34,244 nt of DNA from a virus: positions 1 through 34,244 of the IMG/VR virus record IMGVR_UViG_3300009155_000018, one strand, 5' to 3'. Shown here piece after piece: positions 12,906-20,981 of the stretch. A program made the translations under genes and the position numbers. The notes under the pieces were generated by a model. That model worked only from the letters and a program-made list of their open reading frames with translations. It was not told where the DNA came from and ran no database searches. Numbering within the stretch: the first letter of the stretch is position 1; each line of letters opens with the position of its first letter.

Positions 12906-13679
12906 ATGCCAACAACCATTACTCCTGCTGTAGAAACGGTCATCAACACAGGCAGTCAAAACCTGTTCACCATCAACACAGTCACAACCATTCCTGCAGT
13001 GCAACCCACAGATGTGCAGATCACTGACACCGCTGGCACATTCAGTAGTGACACTTTCCGCAGTTACAATGTGGGTGACACCGTTACCATTTCGGGCACC
13101 ATTGGCGGCAACGTGACCATCACAGGCTACACCGATCCAACCACTTACTACATCATTGACACAGACCAAAGCAGCACATTCCAATTGAGCGCCACCCCTG
13201 GCGGAGCCAACATTGTGACCACAAGTGGTCCTGCTACCGGATTGAGTTTTGCCGCAAGTGGCACAGTGTTTCCTGCACAAACCGGCGCTGTGTATTATTC
13301 CACAACAGCAAGTCCACAGACAGTGACCTACAGTGCCATTACAGCCAATGTGGGCAATGCCATTACAGCCAACACCACCACTGGTGTGTTTAACTTGAGT
13401 GCCAACGTGGCCAACATAGCCTATCAACTCAACGGCTTTGTCAACGTCACGTCAACACCGGCTCGTTACGGTTGGATCAACACAGCCACTGGTGCTGCCA
13501 TTGGTCCTCAAGCCCTTGCTGGCACACCCTTGATGACCACCTACTTGAAGCCCACAGCCAATGCAGTGTCAGTGGCACTTCAAGTCAGCACCGTCGACGG
13601 ATCAGCTTTTGCTTATCCCACACAGATACAGGGCGCGGCTGCCACAGTATCCGAATTATCAGGCTACACAGTAGCGTAA
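12906..13679 (+). CDS. Putative beta-domain virion surface protein (head fibre/decoration-like)
   Basis: 257 residues, Thr/Ser/Ala-rich. The segment from about 50 to 115 (VGDTVTISGTIGG, TDPTTYYIIDTDQSSTFQLS, ATPGG) matches a small beta domain often found in phage fibre and structural proteins, usually ending FTLSATPGG. The C-terminal half looks like a second beta domain of trimeric-fibre type. The start is one base after the previous stop. It could be a head fibre or decoration protein, since it lies on the capsid side of the genome. Confidence 0.62.
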   Translation: MPTTITPAVETVINTGSQNLFTINTVTTIPAVQPTDVQITDTAGTFSSDTFRSYNVGDTVTISGTIGGNVTITGYTDPTTYYIIDTDQSSTFQLSATPGGANIVTTSGPATGLSFAASGTVFPAQTGAVYYSTTASPQTVTYSAITANVGNAITANTTTGVFNLSANVANIAYQLNGFVNVTSTPARYGWINTATGAAIGPQALAGTPLMTTYLKPTANAVSVALQVSTVDGSAFAYPTQIQGAAATVSELSGYTVA

Positions 13680-13689
13680 GGAAAACACA

Positions 13690-14010
13690 ATGGCAACTAC
13701 AAAAAACATGCAAAGCAGACCCATCAACCAAAAGCGTGGTCCTACCACAGGCAATGGTGACAATGGCACCAAGCGTCAAGACTTTATAAAGGCCAAACAG
13801 GACGGTGGCAATGAGCGCACTGCCCTGGCAGACTTTGTGATGGACGCAGTGGCCAACCGTGGCGAACTGACCAAGCCTTCGATCAATCCAGGTGTAGAGA
13901 ACCTCAGTCCCAACAGTGGTAAGACTTCAGGCATCAGTCGTAACCCCACAGCTGGTGGCACCTTGTATAATGTCAAGAGTCGCACACCTGGCAAGATCAC
14001 CCGTCGATAA
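13690..14010 (+). CDS. Small hydrophilic protein with KRGPTTGN motif
   Basis: 106 residues, basic and polar, probably partly disordered. AGGAAA lies before the ATG. PINQKRGPTTGNGDNG near the N-terminus echoes the GRGPTKGN motif of the 12135 product. The middle (TALADFVMDAVANRGELTKP) is helical. The C-terminus SRTPGKITRR is basic. It ends the run that starts at 11583. No family is recognised. Confidence 0.65.
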   Translation: MATTKNMQSRPINQKRGPTTGNGDNGTKRQDFIKAKQDGGNERTALADFVMDAVANRGELTKPSINPGVENLSPNSGKTSGISRNPTAGGTLYNVKSRTPGKITRR

Positions 14011-14045
14011 ATAGTAGTCCACTGATGGGGAAGGTCCCTGTCAGT
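14008..14045 (+). promoter_or_regulatory. TAAATA motif followed by a leader hairpin
   Basis: TAAATA (14008-14013) overlaps the stop of the previous gene and lies 61 nt before the ATG at 14075. The leader holds an interrupted stem, ACTGA-T-GGG (14021-14029) with CCC-TG-TCAGT (14036-14045), followed by TTGTAG. It may be a partial terminator or a leader structure controlling the packaging genes. Confidence 0.4.
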
Positions 14046-14074
14046 TTGTAGCAATAGAATAGAAAGGTATTGAA

Positions 14075-14884
14075 ATGAAACGAACAACTCCCACCCCTAA
14101 AGAACCCACCCCTGCCACTGAAACCAATCCATGGAATGAACAGCCTGTGGATCCAGATCAAGTCCGCACAGTGAAACAACAGGTGGCTGAAACCATTGTT
14201 AAAACCAGCACCGAAACCGAGTATGACCTGGAAGGCTTGATGAATGACTTTCCCACAGCCACTGAACTGGAACGCTTTGTGTATGACCAGACCGGCTTGA
14301 CCTTGAATCTCAAAGGTCGCGCACAGAAATTAAAATATCAAGTGGCCATGGATGTGCTGAATGGTGAAACAGTGGATGAGAAATTTACCTCAGGAGAGAA
14401 CCCCTACATTGATAGAGCTGAACTGGTGCCAGTGGAAGACCTAAAACCAGTGCCGGTCCGTGATGCGACCTTGCCGGCTGAATCAGAATTACAAAACCAA
14501 TTTTACTCACCGTTTATTCCACATCCAGATACGGACTATCGTGCCAGAGGCCGTAAGGTTCACACTGTGTTTCGCAAGTATAAGAACGGTATGATCTCAT
14601 ACGAAGTGTTGGGACCTATTGAACCGCGTCCCATTGGTGAGAAAATGGACAAGTTTGGCAAGATGCGCCCTGAGCTGATGAGCTGGGTTGATCCCCGGAC
14701 CGGTGAACAAGTGGTGGTGCGTCGAGATGGCACCATGACTCCACAGGGTCGTAACCTTCGTGCGCTAATGCAGAAGATGCGAGTCAACAACACCAATCAC
14801 TGGCAAATGTGGGTTGACAGAGAGTTTGTCAACATGGAAGGTGGCGAATTGCGTAATCCTTGGGATTTAGGCAACGAACAATGA
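14075..14884 (+). CDS. Conserved-type podovirus protein upstream of terminase, unknown
   Basis: 269 residues. A Pro/Thr-rich N-terminus precedes an acidic helical region (about 40-105) and a compact C-terminal part (about 135-265) containing TVFRKYKNGMISYEVLGPIE and WVDPRTGEQVVVRRDGT. AAAGG lies before the ATG. It is the first of three tightly packed genes ending with terminase large subunit, so a packaging or head-assembly role is likely. Its stop overlaps the next ATG. I do not recognise the family. Confidence 0.68.
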   Translation: MKRTTPTPKEPTPATETNPWNEQPVDPDQVRTVKQQVAETIVKTSTETEYDLEGLMNDFPTATELERFVYDQTGLTLNLKGRAQKLKYQVAMDVLNGETVDEKFTSGENPYIDRAELVPVEDLKPVPVRDATLPAESELQNQFYSPFIPHPDTDYRARGRKVHTVFRKYKNGMISYEVLGPIEPRPIGEKMDKFGKMRPELMSWVDPRTGEQVVVRRDGTMTPQGRNLRALMQKMRVNNTNHWQMWVDREFVNMEGGELRNPWDLGNEQ

Positions 14885-15147
14885 TGCGTGATCCTGAGGC
14901 ATATCAACGTGCAGAATCGGCTCGTGCAGCAGATGTTAGGATCGAACAAAAGGTCATGGCTGCACACAGAGAAGCATTCCACCACAAGTTTCCTGGACAA
15001 GTTGAACACTGTATGCGGCTCATTGCTGAACGCCTACAAACAGGCCTACGCAAGGATCAACCTGTGGAACTGATGGCACAAGAAATTGAGAGCCTGGCCT
15101 CTGCACTGAATCTTATATACTCTATACACTGTGATCTGAAGGATTGA
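14881..15147 (+). CDS. Small helical protein next to terminase large subunit (small-terminase candidate)
   Basis: 88 residues from the ATG at 14881 (ATGA overlap with the previous stop). A second ATG at 14884 is equally possible. It is all helical and His/Arg/Glu-rich (AESARAADVRIEQKVMAAHR..., ending IYSIHCDLKD). It ends one base before the large terminase gene, the usual place of the small subunit, but it lacks a clear DNA-binding motif. The 11583 gene is the rival candidate. Confidence 0.6.
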   Translation: MMRDPEAYQRAESARAADVRIEQKVMAAHREAFHHKFPGQVEHCMRLIAERLQTGLRKDQPVELMAQEIESLASALNLIYSIHCDLKD

Positions 15148-15148
15148 C

Positions 15149-16756
15149 ATGCTGGACTCTGGTGTGTTGATGCGCCGTGCCTTGCGATACAGTTTGGAAA
15201 GCAATGACCTCAAGCTGGAAAGTTTAGGCATGATGGATTCGGTCACGCAGGATCAATTCCAACAGCTGAGCATTGCAGTGGCCAATGATATGCAGTATAA
15301 CCAGCTGCGATATTTTAGGCCGTTTGATCATCAACGGCGATTCTTTGAAACAGCCGATAGTGATCGTAGAGGCATACTGGCAGCCAACCGAATTGGCAAA
15401 ACAGTCAGCACCTGCTACGAAACAGCCATGCATCTCACAGGTCTGTATCCCGAGTGGTGGACCGGACACAGATTTGATCATCCCATCACAGCCATGGTGG
15501 CCGGTGAAGGTTGGAGTCAGGTGGCCATGGTGTTGCAAAATGAACTGTTAGGCACTCAAGATGTCAAGATTCGCGATGCCATTGGAACTGGTGCTATTCC
15601 CCGTGATTCGATCATTACGGACACCATGCGATCGGATGGTGCCAACTGTATGGGCGTTGAGATCAGGCATCCCAAAGGCAAAAGTTACTTGTTGTTTGCC
15701 AACTACACACAAGAAGTTAGACAAATGCAAGGATTCAAACTGAACCTGGCCGTGTTTGATGAACAACCACCCGACGACTTCTTCAGTGAAATTGTGACCA
15801 GAACTGCCACCACACAGGGCAAGATCCTGTGCAGTTTTACACCACTCAAAGGTCTCAACGGCCTGGTATCAAAGTTCTGGAATCGAGAAGCGGGCTATGA
15901 CTTTATCCGAGTGGCTTGGTCAGATGTGCCGGAATATGATCCATGGGGTGAACCATTCTTGTTGAAAGAAACCCGTGCTCAGCTAGAGCGTGATTACTTG
16001 CCACACGAGCGTGAAGCTCGTATTGCCGGCAAACCTGTGATGGGTCAAGGTGCTGTGTTTCAAATCCGTAACTGGCCTGTCTACAAGACCGGTGACTACA
16101 ACTTTAGAGAAATGAACAACATCCACAGGATCATAGCCTTGGACCTGGGCCTGGTAAACGATCGAACTGTTATTAGCCTAATGTATTGGAATCCCTTAGA
16201 GCGTGAAGCTTGGTTGCACAGACAGATCTGTGTAAGTGGCATTGAAGAAGCCAATCCAACCAATTACATCAACCATCTCATGCGGCCTGAAGTGTTTGGC
16301 ACACCCATTGTGTTGCCTCCAGATGGCGGCACACAGGGCCGTTATACCATGTCAGCGTTATCCATAAGAGAGTTATTTGAACAGTATGAACTCAATGTGC
16401 ATGCCAAACCCATAATGAATCCTCCGGATGATCAAGGCAGAACCACCAATCACAAAAGTTTTGGCATCAACATCATGCGTCAAATGCTGGAAGCCGGCAC
16501 TTTCCATGTGAATGAAAATTGTGTGGATTTCCTACGCGAAGCACAAAACTACTATGTGGATCCACAGGGCAGATTTTCGGATCCAGATGACACCATAGAC
16601 TCAGCCCGTTATGCCCTATTGGGTTGCCTGAACAACATAGCCGAACCGTGGGATAACCGAACTCCCCGTGAGCGCATGGCCGCACAGCGTAGCCGTTATG
16701 TGCAGAAAACTCAGCCCAATTCAGAATGGAAACGAGTATTTGACCCCGGCAACTAA
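15149..16756 (+). CDS. terL: Terminase large subunit
   Basis: 535 residues; AAGGA before the ATG. ATPase motifs: Walker A ILAANRIGKT (76-85) and Walker B LAVFDEQPP (200-208, D204/E205). The RNase H-like nuclease domain starts at IIALDLGLVNDRT (D332), has PPDGGT (D392) and ends with the acidic DPDDTIDSARYAL (about 478-490). This is the motor that pumps DNA into the procapsid and cuts it. The length is normal for the family and all key acidic residues are present, so it should be active. The final codons contain the -35 of promoter P4. The motif style (ANRxGKT) fits podoviral and P22-like terminases. Confidence 0.95.
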   Translation: MLDSGVLMRRALRYSLESNDLKLESLGMMDSVTQDQFQQLSIAVANDMQYNQLRYFRPFDHQRRFFETADSDRRGILAANRIGKTVSTCYETAMHLTGLYPEWWTGHRFDHPITAMVAGEGWSQVAMVLQNELLGTQDVKIRDAIGTGAIPRDSIITDTMRSDGANCMGVEIRHPKGKSYLLFANYTQEVRQMQGFKLNLAVFDEQPPDDFFSEIVTRTATTQGKILCSFTPLKGLNGLVSKFWNREAGYDFIRVAWSDVPEYDPWGEPFLLKETRAQLERDYLPHEREARIAGKPVMGQGAVFQIRNWPVYKTGDYNFREMNNIHRIIALDLGLVNDRTVISLMYWNPLEREAWLHRQICVSGIEEANPTNYINHLMRPEVFGTPIVLPPDGGTQGRYTMSALSIRELFEQYELNVHAKPIMNPPDDQGRTTNHKSFGINIMRQMLEAGTFHVNENCVDFLREAQNYYVDPQGRFSDPDDTIDSARYALLGCLNNIAEPWDNRTPRERMAAQRSRYVQKTQPNSEWKRVFDPGN

Positions 16757-16768
16757 TTGTGTTATACT
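16740..16768 (+). promoter_or_regulatory. Early-type promoter P4 embedded in the end of terL
   Basis: -35 TTGACC (16740-16745) encodes part of the terL C-terminus. The 17-nt spacer spans the terL stop. The -10 TATACT (16763-16768) is preceded by TGT. Transcription would begin at about 16775, exactly the ATG of the secreted protein, so the mRNA is likely leaderless. The same architecture as P1-P3 in a late region marks a moron-type unit. Confidence 0.85.
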
Positions 16769-16774
16769 GTGTGT

Positions 16775-17071
16775 ATGCGTATAATTATTTTAGCCCTGTT
16801 GTTTGTGAGTTACGCGGCCTGGGGTTTTCAGGGTTCGGGCTCGGATCTGGCTCAACCGCCGGAACCGGTGTTTGTTCGCACCCGATTGATCACTGGAGAA
16901 GCTGCCACGGCAGCGGCCAGTGTGCAACAGGCTCTGCTCAAGGCCCGAGTTGAAGCACAAGCAGTCACACACTTGAGTCTGCGTGTGACCAACTGGGCTG
17001 TGGCTCAAACCGAACGGCGTGGCGACATTTATCGATCACAGGTCTGGGTCACAGTCAAAAGCATTCACTAA
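16775..17071 (+). CDS. Secreted/periplasmic small protein with its own promoter (moron candidate)
   Basis: 98 residues from the ATG at 16775. The upstream in-frame GTG at 16757 would place the -10 box inside the gene. Residues 1-17 (MRIIILALLFVSYAAWG) are a typical Sec signal peptide with a cleavage site after AWG, leaving about 80 residues. The mature part begins Gly/Ser/Pro-rich and continues with a helix (ASVQQALLKARVEAQAVTHL) and strands (VTNWAVAQTERRGDIYRSQV). There is no ribosome site. It separates terL from portal and carries promoter P4. Secreted phage morons often block superinfection or alter the envelope; that role is inferred. No lipobox Cys is present. Confidence 0.75.
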   Translation: MRIIILALLFVSYAAWGFQGSGSDLAQPPEPVFVRTRLITGEAATAAASVQQALLKARVEAQAVTHLSLRVTNWAVAQTERRGDIYRSQVWVTVKSIH

Positions 17072-17085
17072 GCTGTCACAATTGT

Positions 17086-17117
17086 AGGATCCAACTAAAT
17101 AACTGATACAGGATCCT
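17086..17117 (+). promoter_or_regulatory. CTAAATAA motif in the loop of a hairpin before the portal gene
   Basis: AGGATCC (17086-17092) and GGATCCT (17111-17117) form a perfect 7-bp inverted repeat. TAAATA (17096-17101) lies in the loop. AGGA at 17110-17113 is also the ribosome site for the ATG at 17123. A transcript starting upstream (for example from P4) could fold this stem and hide the ribosome site. One starting at the TAAATA element would lack the 5' arm and leave it free. Confidence 0.5.
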
Positions 17118-17122
17118 TATTA

Positions 17123-19402
17123 ATGTTAGATATCAAACATAAAGTCTTAATGCAACTAAATCAAAACAACTCTACTCTGAGTCGTTTTGTGCGACTTAAA
17201 GGGCAACTAGACACCAAGTGTGCAGCTTACCTGCGTTACCTGGGCACAAAAAATGCTGTCAACAGAGCCAGTGATTATCACTATCTATGTTTGGCAGTGA
17301 ATGAATCAACGGCACCAGTCAACGGTATCGATTACATACACCCAGTGGTCAAACCCTGCGTGGACTATGTGACAGCAGTGATCGCCAAGGGTCTGGCACC
17401 ACAAGGCGAAATCAACTTTAACTTTGTTCCCGACACCGAGGAAGATGATGTGGCCGCACGTCAAGCTACCGACATGGTCAGCCGTGTGTTGAACGAAGAA
17501 AATGATCCACACTTTATCTTACAGCGTTGGATCATGGACGCATGTATGCACAAAAACGGCATGCTGATGGTGTTGCCCAAGCGTGAACAAATTGTGCGCT
17601 ATGTGGAAAGCACTGGCACAGCAGATCAACTGCGAGCATTTGAAGCACAGGCCCAAGAGTCAGGTCTTACTGTGCTACGCCAAAGCCGTAGAAAACAAAA
17701 TGTAGACATGGCTCAAGTCATGCAAGAAATACAGGCCAACATGGGCGGAGTTGAACAAGCTCACGCACAAGGCATGATAGATGAACATTTGGCCCAGTTG
17801 GGCACAGCCATTGATTCCGATGAATCAGTAGGCGAAATGGATCAAGACACAGAAGGCTTGATCGAAGCTCAAGAAGATTCAATCAGTCAAGCCATTGCCC
17901 GCAACACAATCTACACGGCCAAATACAAATTGACAGGCTGGAGCTTGCATGTCAAGTTCCGCAACATTGCACAACACTACTGGATCTGTGATCCCACTGT
18001 GCAAGAAATGAAAGACCAAGCGTTCTGCGGATTTTACGATCCAATGAGTATCCAGGAAGCTGTGCAACTGTATCCAGAAATACAAAACCACATGGAAGAG
18101 TTCCGTGAGTTTGCCGAATACAATCAAAACGGTGCTTACCAAGCCGGTTCAGTGTTGAACAACTTGGCCATCCATGCCAGAGATTCAGTGCCGGTCATGG
18201 GCATACCTGTTGAGTCCGGTGTAGGCTCAGATCCAGATTCAAGACAAATTACAATTTTAACTGTTTGGGACCGCTACGACATTGACGGCGATGGCGAATT
18301 GGAACTGATTGAAATAGTATTCTCCGGTAACTACATTATCAGTGCCAAGGAAGTGGAGTTCATTCCAGTGGCCAACATGTGTCCCAAGCCATTGCCTGGC
18401 AACTTCTATGGATTTAGCATTGCGGAAAGTGTAATTCCCATGCAGGAATACATGACTAGTGGTCATCGTGCAGAGATCTTACTGGGCTTGCTGACAGCAA
18501 CACCACGTCTAGGTGTCAAACCAGACAAGGTGGACTTTGAAATGCTACAAGATGGCGAAGCAGCCATCTTTATCTTGGATCCCAAATTTGATCCAGCCAC
18601 TGACGTGTATCCATTACCGCCTCCCGGTGGCAACTTGGGCTTTATTGACAATGCAATGACCCGTATGCAACAGGACACACAGGCCATTATTGGCATGACC
18701 ACACCGCAAGACGTGTTCAATCCTGAAGTTATGGCAGCAGGTAACTCGGGTGCCAAGCTACAAATGGCACTGGGCCCTAACCAAATCATACAAGACAACG
18801 CTGTGCGTAATGCCGCTGATGGACTCAAAGAAGCCATTTGGTTGGTATGGCGCACCTTAATACAATACGGTGATGACTACAGTGTTAAAAAACTGGCAGC
18901 CATGTATCACCCTGACAAAAAGCCTGTATACCTAGACTATGCAGCCTGGGATGACATGAACTTTTGTGATCGCAAGCTGATGCATATTGAATTGGCCCTG
19001 GGCATGATGAGTGAAGAGAACCAATTACAGCGTCAACAGATCATTGTGCAAACACAAACACAATTATACGCCGCTGTTCAAGCCATGGCCACTCAAGGCA
19101 CCCTGACTCCAGAAATGTTCAAGAAGATTAAAAAGCCCTATGCTGATACACTTTATGTGTTGGGCGTAAAAGACTGTGATACATACTTGCCAACCGATGA
19201 AGAAGTCAAGACCATGATTGAACAAGGACAAAAAGCTGCCGCTGGCAAAGAGCCAACACCAGCCGAGAAGAAAGATCTTTCAGTTGCAGAACTTAATGCA
19301 GCCCGGGCCACACAGGTCAAGGCCGAATTGGAAGGCACAGATGCTGAAAGTCAATTGGACTTTATGGCCATGGCACAAGGCAATCCGAAAGTTTATAACT
19401 GA
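17123..19402 (+). CDS. Portal protein (podovirus, P22/SU10-like)
   Basis: 759 residues, the usual size for large podovirus portals. The N-terminal helices (YLRYLGTKNAVNRASDYHYL), the IHPVVKPCVDYVTAV segment, a central long helical/coiled region (about 190-260) and the C-terminal EVMAAGNSGAKLQMALGPNQ block followed by a long helix fit portal clip, wing and barrel parts. Twelve copies would form the ring at the capsid vertex through which DNA is packaged and ejected. It follows terL (with the moron between) and precedes the scaffold and major capsid genes, the standard order. Identification rests on size, order and general resemblance rather than on one diagnostic motif. Confidence 0.88.
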   Translation: MLDIKHKVLMQLNQNNSTLSRFVRLKGQLDTKCAAYLRYLGTKNAVNRASDYHYLCLAVNESTAPVNGIDYIHPVVKPCVDYVTAVIAKGLAPQGEINFNFVPDTEEDDVAARQATDMVSRVLNEENDPHFILQRWIMDACMHKNGMLMVLPKREQIVRYVESTGTADQLRAFEAQAQESGLTVLRQSRRKQNVDMAQVMQEIQANMGGVEQAHAQGMIDEHLAQLGTAIDSDESVGEMDQDTEGLIEAQEDSISQAIARNTIYTAKYKLTGWSLHVKFRNIAQHYWICDPTVQEMKDQAFCGFYDPMSIQEAVQLYPEIQNHMEEFREFAEYNQNGAYQAGSVLNNLAIHARDSVPVMGIPVESGVGSDPDSRQITILTVWDRYDIDGDGELELIEIVFSGNYIISAKEVEFIPVANMCPKPLPGNFYGFSIAESVIPMQEYMTSGHRAEILLGLLTATPRLGVKPDKVDFEMLQDGEAAIFILDPKFDPATDVYPLPPPGGNLGFIDNAMTRMQQDTQAIIGMTTPQDVFNPEVMAAGNSGAKLQMALGPNQIIQDNAVRNAADGLKEAIWLVWRTLIQYGDDYSVKKLAAMYHPDKKPVYLDYAAWDDMNFCDRKLMHIELALGMMSEENQLQRQQIIVQTQTQLYAAVQAMATQGTLTPEMFKKIKKPYADTLYVLGVKDCDTYLPTDEEVKTMIEQGQKAAAGKEPTPAEKKDLSVAELNAARATQVKAELEGTDAESQLDFMAMAQGNPKVYN

Positions 19403-19767
19403 TGCTGACACAAGAAACCATTGATGCGTTTAACACACGCTTGACTGTGAATTTAAACACAATCAAGACCATGAAAGCCAGTGAGCTGGATCGTGTCAAA
19501 AGTCAAGGCTCCAATGCTGAAGCCCTGTTGAAAAATCGAGACTTGGCCATGTTTATACATCAGCACAAGTTTGAAATAGCAGATGCCCTTACAGCTATCA
19601 CAGGGCACACAGAAGAAAATAACAATCAGCGAGTGGCACTTTCCAACCAACTTGCTGGTATTGACGGTTTTGTAGCTTCGCTCCAACGAGCGGTGTATAT
19701 GAAAAATCGCGTGGTAACTCTGCAAACAGAACCCGCGCCTAACTCTAAAGGAACAGAAGTCTTATGA
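19402..19767 (+). CDS. Small helical protein between portal and scaffold, unknown
   Basis: 121 residues, helical (TIDAFNTRLTVNLNTIKTMK..., NRDLAMFIHQHKFEIADALT). Its ATG overlaps the portal stop (TGATG) and its end overlaps the scaffold start by four bases, so it is translationally coupled on both sides. Such small genes between portal and scaffold are common in podoviruses and usually uncharacterised. A head-assembly role is inferred from position. Confidence 0.68.
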   Translation: MLTQETIDAFNTRLTVNLNTIKTMKASELDRVKSQGSNAEALLKNRDLAMFIHQHKFEIADALTAITGHTEENNNQRVALSNQLAGIDGFVASLQRAVYMKNRVVTLQTEPAPNSKGTEVL

Positions 19768-20948
19768 CGGATAATCTCATGCCTAACACTGAATCCAGTG
19801 CGGCCAATGAAAACACTGCGGTGCTTGGTTTAGACCAAATAGCCGCGAAGATGGACGCTATGAAAGCAATGACACAGCGTAACCAAATTCGTGCTACTGA
19901 CCAACCCGTGACAGGTGAAACTGCTGAGGCAAATGCAGAATCCCCTGTGGCACCCGACGGCAGCGATGCCCAGCCAGAAGTCGCAGAACTAGACTCCGAT
20001 GATCTAGACAGCATTGTGGAACCAGAAGTCCCTGAAGGTCAAGAACCTGAGGTAAACTCTGCAGACACAAACTCCAGCCAAGATGACTTAATTGATTTTA
20101 TTGAATTCGCAGAAACTAATCCGAACGCCAAGTTCAAGTTTATGCGTAACGGTAAAGAAGTAGTGATCGACGCCAAGAAAGCTGCCAGCATCCTAGGACA
20201 AGGTGGAGCGATTCACGAAGAAGCAAGACAATTGAAAATTGAACGGAGTGAATTTGAGGAATACTCAAAGGGCACTAGAGAGCGTCAAGAAGGTTTACTC
20301 TTGGCCATGGAATTCACAGTGCAACCCAGACTACAAGCGGCCTATGATGAAATTGTTAAAACACAAAATTATCAGACCACATTCCAACAACAGTTGGCTC
20401 AAACCCAGGATCCAGGTCAACAGGCCAGAATCCAAGCCAGTATGGCTCAGAACGAGCGTTACATACAGCAACAGAGCCAAATTATACAGCAAATAAAACC
20501 TGCTGTAGAACAGTTCAAGGATATTCGTCGTCAACAGGTGGCCGAAGTTTTGGATCGTAACCGCAAGGCATTCACAGACAAGGAGTTGAAAAACGAATAT
20601 GTCTACAATGAACTGCGTGACAAGATCACAAAGATTTGGCCCCAAGCACAAGGTGAAATCATGCCGGGCATAAAGAACCTGGACTTGATCAGCAGTGACG
20701 AAGGGCTGTTGGCTCTAGTCCGTGATGGTCTCAAGTTCCGTGATCGTAGCACAACCCGGCAGGCCGGCACCAGTGTCGCATCCTTGACTGGTCGTAAAAC
20801 GTCCACTCCCAACACTCGCAGTCAAGAAGATTCAATCAATAGCCTTCGTGAAAAAGCCAAGAAAGGCGGCAAAGAAGGAATTCAAGCCGCAGACAACCTA
20901 CTCATGCAACAGCTAAGTAAGATTAGAAATGCAAGAGGCGGTCGTTGA
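19764..20948 (+). CDS. Scaffolding protein
   Basis: 394 residues. An acidic, Pro/Glu/Asp-rich N-terminal third (about 50-115) is followed by NAKFKFMRNGKEVVIDAKKA, long Gln/Glu-rich coiled-coil helices (about 150-270) and a basic Lys/Arg-rich C-terminus (SLREKAKKGGKEG, ending ARGGR). Acidic disordered start, coiled-coil middle and basic capsid-binding tail placed directly before the major capsid gene are the standard features of phage scaffold proteins, which guide procapsid assembly and then leave. No protease motif (Ser-His) is evident. Confidence 0.85.
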   Translation: MTDNLMPNTESSAANENTAVLGLDQIAAKMDAMKAMTQRNQIRATDQPVTGETAEANAESPVAPDGSDAQPEVAELDSDDLDSIVEPEVPEGQEPEVNSADTNSSQDDLIDFIEFAETNPNAKFKFMRNGKEVVIDAKKAASILGQGGAIHEEARQLKIERSEFEEYSKGTRERQEGLLLAMEFTVQPRLQAAYDEIVKTQNYQTTFQQQLAQTQDPGQQARIQASMAQNERYIQQQSQIIQQIKPAVEQFKDIRRQQVAEVLDRNRKAFTDKELKNEYVYNELRDKITKIWPQAQGEIMPGIKNLDLISSDEGLLALVRDGLKFRDRSTTRQAGTSVASLTGRKTSTPNTRSQEDSINSLREKAKKGGKEGIQAADNLLMQQLSKIRNARGGR

Positions 20949-20981
20949 GATTTAGCCTAACTTATATTCAAGGAGAATAAC

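Noticed and set aside
15280-15300. A GGTTATACTG match on the minus strand (near 15290), and another near 6190
   Set aside because: Neither has a fitting -35 at 17 nt, and both lie inside plus-strand genes with no minus-strand gene to drive.
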